From Saccharicrinis sp050589685 (GTDB taxonomy: Bacteria > Bacteroidota > Bacteroidia > Bacteroidales > Marinilabiliaceae), in the NCBI RefSeq assembly GCF_050589685.1, contig NZ_JBNGOS010000001.1:186001-250000 (forward strand): DNA of 64,000 nucleotides, read 5' to 3'. How positions within the stretch are numbered: position 1 is the first letter of the stretch; each line of letters opens with the position of its first letter. The notes beneath the pieces are model-generated. The model had not been told where the DNA came from. It was given only the letters and a program-made list of their open reading frames with translations, and did no database searches. A program made the translations under genes and the position numbers. Of the stretch, positions 26,286-35,518 are shown one piece after another.

Positions 26286-28118
26286 TTACTTGGTGAGAAT
26301 TAACTCCAAACCTTTGAATTGATAATTGTGTTTGGTTGCTTTTGATGTAGGTACTTTAGGATATACTTTGATTTGATGCATTCCTTTGTCCAAAAACAAT
26401 CTTCCTTCCTGTTCCTTCTTGGTTAATTTTCCGATGTGCCCCTTTGCATTTAACTCCAGGATGTCTTTTCCTGAAATCAAGTTGTACACAAAACCTTCGT
26501 CTCCTGAATCTTCACTTATCACTTTAAAAGAACCTGGTTGTTTTACATTCACCGTCCAAATTAAACCTTGTTTAATATTCTCCCCCCACCTATGTGTTAC
26601 CAGCTTTTCGTAGTCGTAGCTGATACGTCGAATGGCAAACTCACATTTTGAAACTGGCATTTTTATAGAACCATCTTCTTCTTGTTGGAGCGTTTCGTCT
26701 ATTACCTTTGCCACTTCATCTTCAATTTCCAACACAACTACGGTTACTTTAGGCTGATGAAGTTCCTCGGGGACAGAAATATTCAAAATATCTTTTTCCT
26801 GTTTGAATCGTAAACTTTGTTGTGATTTATCAGCTAAACAATATGCCTTCTGCACTTTTGACAAAATGCCATTAAGCTCAATCTGTGTTTGCACCAAATC
26901 TTGCAGATGTAAATATATATTTCCGGGTTTACTGGTAATGGCATAAGGAGGGAACTTTAACGGGCTTGGGTCGGCACCGTAAATGGCCTCTCCATTTACT
27001 TCGAGCCACTCACCTATCGCACGTAAACTATTGGCCTGCGACTGCGGAATGGTTCCATCAGGACGAGGTGCTACATTTAATAAATACACACCTCCGTTAC
27101 CAACAATGCGGCAAAAACTATAAATAAAATCGGAGTAACTGGCCGAACGATCGATATCGCCACCAAATTTTGTATAACCCCAACCACCTACAGTAACCGA
27201 TTCGTGTGTTTGCCATGGCACTTTTAAATCTGGCAACCACGTTGCTGTGCTCACACTTGGAGTTTTGCCATTATCAATAGAAACATCAAAATGACCAAAT
27301 CCGTTACCCAAACGAGAGTTTACCAGAGCTCCCGGTTGATTCTCTTTTACAATATCCATCAACAACTGGCACTTGTCGTCGTCCATTTGAATAGGAGTAT
27401 CGAACCAAACCATAAAAATATCGCCATAATTTTTAGAAAGCTCTTCTACTTGCATAGCTACTTTATGGGTAAAATAATCATCGAAATCTTCTTGTGGTTT
27501 TAAAACACCATCAAAATCCCAATCGTTACCTACTCCGCCTTTCTCATGCCAATCCTGACTTTGAGAATAATAAAAGCCCAGATTCATGTCTCTTTTGGCA
27601 CATGCAGCAGATAATTCTTTAAAGATATCCCTTCCAAAACCTGCAAAATCCACCAAATTATATGAATGTGCAGATTTATACATGGCAAATCCATCGTGGT
27701 GTTTGGCTGTCAGCACAATGAATTTCATACCCGCATTCTCTGCGATGTCAATCCAATCGTTGGCATTAAATTTTTCCGGTTTAAATTTACCTGCTGCTTC
27801 TCTTTCGTAATCTTGTATAGATATTGGACCTCTTTTCATGATCCATTCAGCACTTACTTTTTCACCCTTCCACATACCTTCCAGCTGGGCATAAGGTCCC
27901 CAATGAACAAACATGCCGAACTTATCTTCGTACAGTTTTTTCATGTTTTCTCTTATTTCTGGTGTATAAGCCGAAACATCAGTTTTTCCAAAATCTACTT
28001 TCCCTGAAGTTTCAGTGATGAAATCGACAAACTTAATATCCTTATTTTGGCTATGGCAACTTAATTGAAACAGGAAAAGAACCGTCATCAACAGAATCAC
28101 TTTTTTATTTAGTAACAT
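26286..28118 (-). CDS. GH29 alpha-L-fucosidase with C-terminal beta-domains
   Basis: The best start is 28118 (codon 24 of the longer frame from 28187). It gives a lipoprotein-like signal (LFLFQLSC) and avoids a 56-base overlap with the upstream sulfatase. Counted from there, the GH29 barrel spans about 55-395, with FGMFVHWGPYA, TAKHHDGFAMY, GFYYSQSQDW and FMVWFDTP, whose D240 is the expected nucleophile. An all-beta domain follows at about 400-510. A further sandwich at about 515-610 (GLIWTVNVKQPGSFKV, LDKGMHQIKVYP) resembles a carbohydrate-binding module and is shared in type with the GH29 at 44921-46720. It is translated 13 bases after the sulfatase stop, so desulfation and defucosylation are probably coordinated. 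Confidence 0.92.
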   Translation of the reverse strand: MLLNKKVILLMTVLFLFQLSCHSQNKDIKFVDFITETSGKVDFGKTDVSAYTPEIRENMKKLYEDKFGMFVHWGPYAQLEGMWKGEKVSAEWIMKRGPISIQDYEREAAGKFKPEKFNANDWIDIAENAGMKFIVLTAKHHDGFAMYKSAHSYNLVDFAGFGRDIFKELSAACAKRDMNLGFYYSQSQDWHEKGGVGNDWDFDGVLKPQEDFDDYFTHKVAMQVEELSKNYGDIFMVWFDTPIQMDDDKCQLLMDIVKENQPGALVNSRLGNGFGHFDVSIDNGKTPSVSTATWLPDLKVPWQTHESVTVGGWGYTKFGGDIDRSASYSDFIYSFCRIVGNGGVYLLNVAPRPDGTIPQSQANSLRAIGEWLEVNGEAIYGADPSPLKFPPYAITSKPGNIYLHLQDLVQTQIELNGILSKVQKAYCLADKSQQSLRFKQEKDILNISVPEELHQPKVTVVVLEIEDEVAKVIDETLQQEEDGSIKMPVSKCEFAIRRISYDYEKLVTHRWGENIKQGLIWTVNVKQPGSFKVISEDSGDEGFVYNLISGKDILELNAKGHIGKLTKKEQEGRLFLDKGMHQIKVYPKVPTSKATKHNYQFKGLELILTK

Positions 28119-28131
28119 ATCTTGGCGTTTT

Positions 28132-29916
28132 CTAAAGTTTTTCGATATATAAATAATAAGCAGGGTGCACTTTACCGTCTTTGTCAATTAGCTGGGCTTC
28201 CATGTCGTATTTTCCGGCAGGTATATTTCCATTGAAAGTGACTTCCTCTTGCCCGGGTTGAATGGGAATGTTTTTATTGAGGTTGGCAACATACAAAAAC
28301 GCCTTTTCAAAATCTGTTTTCACACTGGCTGGCATAGGTCTTTCCTTTTCAACAACATCTTCAACAGCTGCAAATGTCTCATTTATTGCCAAGCCACTTT
28401 CTCTTGGAAACCTACGAAGGGAAATTGCATACTCTCCATCCTCTACGAACTCAATTTTCCATCTTCCAGTAGCCTGAACCGCTTTTGCAGCACCATGTTG
28501 ATGCCATGAACCTGCATGCTTACCGGTAAACATATCATGCGCTGATATTCTGCTAGGATTCTCTTTGGGTGATCCTACTTTTATGTAAGCATATCTTTCG
28601 TTAGGATCTTCTGACATTATTGATTGCCACCATGTTTCATATCCAACAGCTAGCCTAGCAGCTACTTCAGGATACAGGTTAATTACATTTTCTGTTTGGC
28701 TTCTATCAGAATTCATATTGTGTAATTCTTTACCATCCACCAAACGCCAATTATCATCCATTACAACGTAGGATTTATACTTTATAAGATTTTGCATCCG
28801 CTGTGTATCCATGTACAAAATCCTATTTGTCCAATTAGGTTTAGCATCGTAAAGTAGTGGTTGTAAACTCTTTCCATCGAGTGGTTTTACCGGTGTAAAA
28901 TCCAGACCAAGTAAATCTACAAAAGTTGGCAGCAAATCATAATGAGCCACCAGGTTGTCAATATCTTTGCCGCCTGTGAGATTACCGTTTGGCCAGCGAA
29001 TAAACAAAGGAACACGATGACCACCTTCGGTAACTTGTCCTTTACTTCCTTTCAGTCCTGCATCGAATACTTTGTTCCCACCAGCTGTTCCATTATCGGT
29101 GGTAAAAATGAGAATTGTGTTATCTGCTATGCCTAAGGCATCCAATTTATTTTCTAATATTTTAAAATTATCATCAATATTGGTGATCATCCCATAGAAT
29201 CGTTTAATCCGCTCAGGAATATCATCTATATTCTTATATTGATTGTAATATTCTTCAGGAAGATTTAGTGGAGCATGAGGCGCATTTGTTGATATATAGC
29301 AAAAGAAAGGATTGTTTTTGTTGGTTTCAATAAATTTAAGTGCCTCATAAAAAAACACATCTGTGCAATATCCTTTGTATTGTTCAAGTTCACCATTATG
29401 CCAAAAGGTATCATCAAAATAATCATTTCCCCAGTAATCAGGCCCTTGAGCAATACCTCCGCCACCATGGCGCACAACTTCATGAAAACCTCTATCTTCA
29501 GGACGATATGGATAATTATCTCCCAAATGCCATTTACCAAACATACCGTTAGTATATCCGTTTTGGGCAAAAACCTGAGGAAGAACCACTTCATCTTCAA
29601 AAAGTAGTGACCGCCCAGTAATTGTATGAAAAACATTTACACGATTGGTGTGCCTCCCCGTCATTAATGACCCACGCGTGGGTGCACAGGTTGTTGACAC
29701 ATGGTAATTGGTAAAACGAACGGCTTCTTTATAAAATTCATCAATGTTAGGTGTTTTAACATAAGGATTTCCCATACATGAAAGATCTCCCATTCCCTGA
29801 TCATCGGTAATTACAATTATTACATTGGGTTTTTCCTGTGCTAATACAATAAATGGATTTATGATTATGAACAGCAATAACCCCACCCAGAGATTTCGAA
29901 GAAAATGATTATTCAT
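28132..29916 (-). CDS. S1-type formylglycine sulfatase with extra C-terminal domain
   Basis: A 594-residue exported protein (signal ending VLAQ, about residue 27). NVIIVITDDQGMGDLSC and C77-A-P-T-R mark the sulfatase core; GKWHLGDNYPY, NAPHAPL and FTTDNGTAG complete it. After the core, residues about 470-594 add a beta-sandwich (GRWKIEFVEDGEYAISLRRFP, then PAGKYDMEAQL). The same extension is present in the sulfatase at 43104-44912, and both are adjacent to GH29 enzymes that carry C-terminal sandwiches. The two are therefore likely paralogs with related substrates. The extension may bind glycan or pack against the active site. Confidence 0.93.
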   Translation of the reverse strand: MNNHFLRNLWVGLLLFIIINPFIVLAQEKPNVIIVITDDQGMGDLSCMGNPYVKTPNIDEFYKEAVRFTNYHVSTTCAPTRGSLMTGRHTNRVNVFHTITGRSLLFEDEVVLPQVFAQNGYTNGMFGKWHLGDNYPYRPEDRGFHEVVRHGGGGIAQGPDYWGNDYFDDTFWHNGELEQYKGYCTDVFFYEALKFIETNKNNPFFCYISTNAPHAPLNLPEEYYNQYKNIDDIPERIKRFYGMITNIDDNFKILENKLDALGIADNTILIFTTDNGTAGGNKVFDAGLKGSKGQVTEGGHRVPLFIRWPNGNLTGGKDIDNLVAHYDLLPTFVDLLGLDFTPVKPLDGKSLQPLLYDAKPNWTNRILYMDTQRMQNLIKYKSYVVMDDNWRLVDGKELHNMNSDRSQTENVINLYPEVAARLAVGYETWWQSIMSEDPNERYAYIKVGSPKENPSRISAHDMFTGKHAGSWHQHGAAKAVQATGRWKIEFVEDGEYAISLRRFPRESGLAINETFAAVEDVVEKERPMPASVKTDFEKAFLYVANLNKNIPIQPGQEEVTFNGNIPAGKYDMEAQLIDKDGKVHPAYYLYIEKL

Positions 29917-29965
29917 AGTAGCAGTATTTAAATATTAATGAATTAGATGTTTCATTTAAGTTTTT

Positions 29966-32113
29966 CTATTGTAAACCAACTTTTGTAATATCGAATTGAA
30001 CAAAGCCCATTTTTAAGGCGGGAGACTCTGGCTTTAACCTGAAATCGCCATTTTCGGGATCTACGAACAGAGGATCTGTGGCTAAACTATTGAGATCAGA
30101 ATTGTAGTCTTTTTGAAGACTTGATAATGTTTGTTCTGCAAGGTTATTGTTTTCTTTACAATAAAAGATGTTGAAATCGGAATCTACATCTTTAATCGTA
30201 GCTGTCACTCGCCCTCTACTATCCTCGCCAACCAAGCCTTTTCCTTTACCTGGTTGCGAAATAAAAGTACAACCATCATTAACAGCATAAAATATATTGC
30301 GCTTATTACTAGCTCCTGTCATAGGTCCCTCTACCAGTTTTAAATAAACCAAACGTGGCTCTGTAACATCTGCAATGATATTATTCTCGAAACGATTGTT
30401 GAGTTTCAAAGTCATTCCTTGCGAGGTACATTTATAGATCAAATTTTCACTTATAAGAACATCCATTTGTCCTCCGTCTGTTCTTATTCCGCTCTGTTTT
30501 CCTGTTTCTGCAACCAAATGATGCACATAATTACGACGTATAATGTTTCCCGGACCAGCCGCCCGAATGTAAATTCCATTGCCATCACCTAGTTTTTTCA
30601 TGACGTGATGAATTTCATTGTACTCAATAATGTTATTTCGGCTGTGCCAGTATGCTCGTACATCGTCTGGCGTTAATTCTTTTGGCAACTCGCCAATCTC
30701 GTGCCAGCGAATAGCCCTGCATTGTTCGCGTTTATTAGAATGGGTAAAAAACCTAATTACACAGCCTGAAACTATTAGCCCGCAATAATTACCATCATAA
30801 ATTAAATTGTTATACACATGATTTTCGCCACTATTCCAAAGAAAAATACCTGGTGAGTGCCAATAAATTATGCCAATATCGTGTACATGATTATTATAGA
30901 CTGTATTCTTTTTATTGACATCTTTTGTACCAGGACCATACCCACACAATAGAATACCTCCGCCTCCCATTTGCTCAATATGGTTATTTGAGATGTTATT
31001 ATTTTGTCCGTACAGATCAACACGGATGGCTCCACTACCACTATGTAGAAAGTGACATTTTTCGATTGCGCAATTCTCAGCACCTCGGAAACGGACAAGG
31101 GCATTATCCTTATCCAACATGTCCCAATCATGTTGCAAACCGGCATCATCCTCATCTAAAGTATATCGATCTCCGTGTTTAAACGTCAATCCACTAAAGC
31201 GTATGTTACGCGCAGGAATATCCTTAGGCTCATCTTCAGCTATTTTACCTTTCACTAAAAAATATTCGATCAATTGAGGTGCTACCACTTTGCTATTATT
31301 TCGTGGCCATAGGTACAATTTACCTTCTTTTGAATTGAGTACCCATTCGCCTGGCTCATCCAACTCCTCCAACACATTTTCTACCCAGCACCCTTTTTTA
31401 TTCATTCCGTAAGTTGCCTCTATGGCAGTATGAGCAATGCCTGCATCAGCATCAATTGATGAGAGAGGTAATATGTTCATCATCCAATCTCGTGTGGGAC
31501 GTACTAATATTTCTACATCTTCAACATTATCCCAGTCCTTCATTTTACCTTTCGGAAATAAAAGTTTAGTATTAGAGCTGCCCTTTAAAGGAACAAAGCG
31601 CTTAGATTGAGCCCTTGGCAACATACCCGTTTCATCATAAAGAGTTTTAAACTTATGCGACACTTCTGCTACTAAAATTTTTCCTTTAGCTTCGGCAGGT
31701 AAACCAGGAAGGTCTTCCGTAACTTTTTTCCAATCTGCTATTTCAAGTCCTGAACTGAAAATAGGATTTTCTCCAGAGTAAGCAGCGTATGTAATTGTTG
31801 ATTCTCCTTCTCCTGAATCTTCCAAGCCAAACACAATTGTTTCTTTTACCTGATAGTTTCCTTCACGAATATGGACAAGAATGTCCTTTGTTTTATGCTG
31901 TTTAAGTTCTCGCACTGCCTCTCTAGCACGATCCAATGTGGCAAAAGGACCATCTGTTCCTTCTGAATTAGGTTCGGCCAATGTGCCGGACCAATTATCG
32001 GAACCATTGGGAGACACATAAAAGTCGGCTTGGACCGTATTTTTTGCACAGCTGCAAAAACTTATTGCTATCAATGCTACTATTATTATCGATTTTAATT
32101 TAACATTTTTCAT
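29966..32113 (-). CDS. right-handed beta-helix lipoprotein, probable GH141 type
   Basis: A 715-residue protein with a signal ending SFCSC (C22). ADFYVSPNGSDNWSGT is the first strand. VLEELDEPGEWVLNSKEGK and LYLWPRN match the insertion domain seen in its paralogs. The helix core carries LVRFRGAENCAIEKCHFLH, SGSGAIRVDLYGQNN, GGGILLCGYGPGTKDVN and the closing DPLFVDPENGDFRLKP. Similarity to 35519-37663 is very strong throughout. The two genes flank the 1019-residue enzyme, suggesting that a copy was made across that gene. A fucosidase-type activity is inferred from the fold and neighbours. Confidence 0.76.
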   Translation of the reverse strand: MKNVKLKSIIIVALIAISFCSCAKNTVQADFYVSPNGSDNWSGTLAEPNSEGTDGPFATLDRAREAVRELKQHKTKDILVHIREGNYQVKETIVFGLEDSGEGESTITYAAYSGENPIFSSGLEIADWKKVTEDLPGLPAEAKGKILVAEVSHKFKTLYDETGMLPRAQSKRFVPLKGSSNTKLLFPKGKMKDWDNVEDVEILVRPTRDWMMNILPLSSIDADAGIAHTAIEATYGMNKKGCWVENVLEELDEPGEWVLNSKEGKLYLWPRNNSKVVAPQLIEYFLVKGKIAEDEPKDIPARNIRFSGLTFKHGDRYTLDEDDAGLQHDWDMLDKDNALVRFRGAENCAIEKCHFLHSGSGAIRVDLYGQNNNISNNHIEQMGGGGILLCGYGPGTKDVNKKNTVYNNHVHDIGIIYWHSPGIFLWNSGENHVYNNLIYDGNYCGLIVSGCVIRFFTHSNKREQCRAIRWHEIGELPKELTPDDVRAYWHSRNNIIEYNEIHHVMKKLGDGNGIYIRAAGPGNIIRRNYVHHLVAETGKQSGIRTDGGQMDVLISENLIYKCTSQGMTLKLNNRFENNIIADVTEPRLVYLKLVEGPMTGASNKRNIFYAVNDGCTFISQPGKGKGLVGEDSRGRVTATIKDVDSDFNIFYCKENNNLAEQTLSSLQKDYNSDLNSLATDPLFVDPENGDFRLKPESPALKMGFVQFDITKVGLQ

Positions 32114-32283
32114 GCGTTAAAACAATTAGTGTCAAGAATTAAGACTGATGGACACGAAGTTACGAAGCCTTCTGATCATTACCCTGTGCCCAACGGCAGC
32201 CAGGTGTTTAATAATTAATCATGGTACGTTTCATTCGATTTTTTTTGTTGTACCAAAGGTGTATTGACCTTGGTGCATAAAAT

Positions 32284-32326
32284 TGTCACCATTTAATCTG
32301 GTTACCAAGTAAATTAAATGGTGACA
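32284..32326 (-). terminator. perfect 14-bp inverted repeat after the 1019-residue enzyme gene
   Basis: TGTCACCATTTAAT at 32284-32297 is the exact reverse complement of 32313-32326, with a 15-base loop. It lies 26 bases after the stop of the gene at 32352 and 171 bases before the next start. In the transcribed direction it is followed by AATTTTAT, a weak U-rich tail. It could be a terminator or an mRNA-stabilising 3' structure. The rest of the 238-base gap has no gene. Confidence 0.55.
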
Positions 32327-32351
32327 TTAAATTTTTGAACTAAAATACCAA

Positions 32352-35300
32352 TTAATTCAAAGTAATCTTCTTGGTATTCACCGCTTTATCAGATTCGATT
32401 TTAATGAGGTAAATTCCTTCGCTAAACATACTCATGTCCAACTCTAATGATCCATAGGCAGTTCCTTGAAGTAGTTTTTCTCCACTTAAAGAATAAACTT
32501 CATAAATGGTATGTTGTTCTTCTTCCAAAGTCACAAAAACAGTACCTTTAGATGGATTCGGATAAATATTAAATGCTAAAGGATTTAAGGTTTTGTTGTC
32601 GCTATCAATACTGGTAGAACCTCCTACTGAATACTTTACAGTCACACTAGCCACACTCCATTTGTTTTTTGTTTGATCAGCACTAGTTCCAACTCCAATA
32701 GAAAATTCGTAAGCATCTTGTAAATCGAGTACAAAAGGATTTGATGCTAAATTACCAAGATCTGTTGGAGTATTATTTATTGTATAAGCCACAGCATCCT
32801 TTCCTGCTGACTGTCCGTTAATTAATGTAATAGAACCAAAAACGATATCTCCAAAATCTTCAAAAATCATGTCGCCACCATTGGCTTCAAAGTTTACTAT
32901 TTGAATATTATTAACCTCTACTACATCTCCCAATTCACCATAAAAAATATCTACCTTAGTATCATCTCTATCATCTCCTCCAAGTCCCCAAGCATTTTTT
33001 TCAGCTATCCCACCAGAAGCTCCAGTATTAATACCTTTTCCTGTTTCAGGTGTAACATCAATCGACATCTGAAAAGTTGCTATACCATCTGGGGCTATTA
33101 CGGTTTCTGAGGTCATAACTGCAACGGTACTTACCCCATAATCTGTATTATTAGTTGCAAAAATCTCAACAGGAACAAAATCTCCAACCTCATAATCAAT
33201 AACAACAGTTATTTCACATGTAGCTGTAAATTGTCCATCTTCTGATTCTGCAGTAATAATTGCAGTCCCTTCACTCAATGAAGATACTACGCCATAGATA
33301 TCTACTGTAGCTACATCAGGGGCGTCACTGCTCCAAGTAAAATTTTGATTGGTTGCATCAACTGGTAATACGTTAGCTGTTAGCGTTAATGTTTTACCTG
33401 GCCAGTCAAAAGATTCACTAGTAGAAGAAATCTCCATACCAGTAACATCAATTCTTTCTGTTATAGAAATTACACATTCGCCTACAAATCCTCCATCATT
33501 TGTAGTTGCTGAGATGGTAACAGTACCTTCAGCTACTGCAGTAACCAAACCATCCGTTACCGTTGCAATTGATTCATCACTTGTTGCCCATACATAGTCT
33601 TTATCACTTGCATCACTCGGATAAATGATTACAAAAAGTTGCTTGGTATCACCTAAATATAACGAAGCACTATTTGGAGAAAGCAGTATTTCAGTAACAG
33701 CAATATTTCCAGCATCAATAATGCTTAAATCTACTACTCTATCTGAAGCACCTTGTGCATCCTCTACCTGTAAAGTAAATTCATATTCAGTATTTTCAGT
33801 CTCAGTTGGGCTACCACTTAAAGTCCAGGTTCCTGTTTCTGATGTTGATTTACCGACAGATAACCATGATGGTGCATTTCCATCATTCACAATTGTTACA
33901 TTCAATATCTCGTCACCTTCAGAGTCCCAAAAATCAACGCCATCAACTAAATCTCTAGAAAAATCCTCCCCAATATTTACTACAGGTAAATAAGTTTCTG
34001 CTCTAGACCAGTTTGGTGCCCCTGGAGATTCGAGCTCTTTCAAATGAGCGTCCATTTGATTTAATTGAGCCAAAGCCACATCATTAGCCACTAATTTATC
34101 ACTAATGCCTGAACTTTTACCTACCAAAGGCAAGCCCCAAGAGATAGCTCCATTATTTTGCATAGCCTGCAAGTTCCACAGATTAAATTCATCATCAGTG
34201 AATGCCATTGTATATCCTCCATTCCACGAAGTAGTACTCATTGGTGGATCGTAATGAGCAATCACATTGTCGTCCCAAGTCCACTCATGTGCATCACTGC
34301 CTCGATGCGCATATCCGTCCGTTTCAATCATCTTTTCGATATGAGCGTAATTTCTGTCGTAATTGGACGGATCACCCTCATGGCTCCCTCCATTTTTACC
34401 ACCATTATATGGATGGCCGAACATATAATCATCCGCATGCGTGGCTTCAGAAAAAGGATTCAACTCCTCCGTAACTCTATTTGGACTATTTTGGAATGAA
34501 CACGCAGCATCGGGGTTTCCTGCACGCACAGCCTCTGCAAATGCAAGATATATCATTTGATCTTCATAAACGCCATTGGTTGCATTGTCACCACTCAACA
34601 CCATGTAACTTCCTGAATCGAAACACCAAGCATCAATCAACTTTCCATAGCGCATTGCATATACTTTAAGTACAAATTCAGCATAACAAAACATGTATTT
34701 ACGATTAGGATAGGTATCAGAAGCATCCACATACGTTTCTGTATCCGCATCCCACACACCAGTATGGTAGGATTGACTCGCTATAAAAGCCTGAGCTTCA
34801 GGATCAGTATCACACCAAGCTTTCCAACGCTCCGTTATATTAGGAATAGATTCTGGATTAACATCCCCATCACGATTAAGCATATTTGAACTATTCACAT
34901 AAACCATCACCTTCATCCCATTTTGATGCACTGCCTGAATAATCTCAAGGAAAGGATCTTCGCCATATGATGCACGTGGAACCACTAGATTAATTATCTC
35001 ACCACTTATATCAGTATCTCCTTGCCAGAAACTCTCTAGCAAAGGGTGAGGACCAAAATGTACAGGAGACTTAATAGATGACTCTCCAAGGTGTACTTGA
35101 ATATAGTCAATCGAATTTATATGACTTATCTGATCTAGAAAAGGCTGAATTGATATACCTTCATGCACGCCATTCTGTAAATCAACAGGTTTCCAGTTAA
35201 GCCCCCAAGTTCCTCTAAGCCAATTAGCACGTAAACCTAAATCAGGATCCAGATCTTGTGCATCTAGCTTAATTGCAGAGAATAAGCAAATGGAAATAAT

Positions 35301-35411
35301 AAATACTCTTGTTATTACATTTGTTTTTGCCCTTGATATTGAGGCAAATAAAGATGATAAAAACAACAATTTTAACAATTCGCTTTTACCTAATAAAGAT
35401 TTTGTTTTCAT
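32352..35411 (-). CDS. multidomain secreted glycanase, candidate endo-fucanase, T9SS substrate
   Basis: A 1019-residue protein. After an unusual N-terminus with two hydrophobic stretches (about 11-26 and 36-48, ending LDAQ), residues about 55-450 look like a TIM barrel: RANWLRGTWGLNW, MKVMVYVNSSN, LIDAWCFDSGS with D265, and GSDAHEWTWDD with H375. A cadherin/Ig-like domain follows (about 475-570), then two Big_2-type domains (about 575-655 and 660-740; YVWATSDESIATV, FTWSSDAPDVATV). Next comes a beta-rich region with probable binding function (about 745-935). The C-terminus is a type IX secretion domain (FNIYPNPSKGTVFVTL). The order of catalytic barrel, Ig-like domains and sorting tail resembles known GH107 endo-fucanases; GH168 is an alternative. 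Family membership is inference. It is the only clear endo-acting candidate in the locus. Confidence 0.6.
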   Translation of the reverse strand: MKTKSLLGKSELLKLLFLSSLFASISRAKTNVITRVFIISICLFSAIKLDAQDLDPDLGLRANWLRGTWGLNWKPVDLQNGVHEGISIQPFLDQISHINSIDYIQVHLGESSIKSPVHFGPHPLLESFWQGDTDISGEIINLVVPRASYGEDPFLEIIQAVHQNGMKVMVYVNSSNMLNRDGDVNPESIPNITERWKAWCDTDPEAQAFIASQSYHTGVWDADTETYVDASDTYPNRKYMFCYAEFVLKVYAMRYGKLIDAWCFDSGSYMVLSGDNATNGVYEDQMIYLAFAEAVRAGNPDAACSFQNSPNRVTEELNPFSEATHADDYMFGHPYNGGKNGGSHEGDPSNYDRNYAHIEKMIETDGYAHRGSDAHEWTWDDNVIAHYDPPMSTTSWNGGYTMAFTDDEFNLWNLQAMQNNGAISWGLPLVGKSSGISDKLVANDVALAQLNQMDAHLKELESPGAPNWSRAETYLPVVNIGEDFSRDLVDGVDFWDSEGDEILNVTIVNDGNAPSWLSVGKSTSETGTWTLSGSPTETENTEYEFTLQVEDAQGASDRVVDLSIIDAGNIAVTEILLSPNSASLYLGDTKQLFVIIYPSDASDKDYVWATSDESIATVTDGLVTAVAEGTVTISATTNDGGFVGECVISITERIDVTGMEISSTSESFDWPGKTLTLTANVLPVDATNQNFTWSSDAPDVATVDIYGVVSSLSEGTAIITAESEDGQFTATCEITVVIDYEVGDFVPVEIFATNNTDYGVSTVAVMTSETVIAPDGIATFQMSIDVTPETGKGINTGASGGIAEKNAWGLGGDDRDDTKVDIFYGELGDVVEVNNIQIVNFEANGGDMIFEDFGDIVFGSITLINGQSAGKDAVAYTINNTPTDLGNLASNPFVLDLQDAYEFSIGVGTSADQTKNKWSVASVTVKYSVGGSTSIDSDNKTLNPLAFNIYPNPSKGTVFVTLEEEQHTIYEVYSLSGEKLLQGTAYGSLELDMSMFSEGIYLIKIESDKAVNTKKITLN

Positions 35412-35518
35412 GTAGATTTTGTTTTGTAGATTTTAAGGAATATTACATACCCAAAATAAATTTTCTATAAACAGGCTTTCAGGTACATAACTATTATTTC
35501 GGTTGACATCAAGTACTT

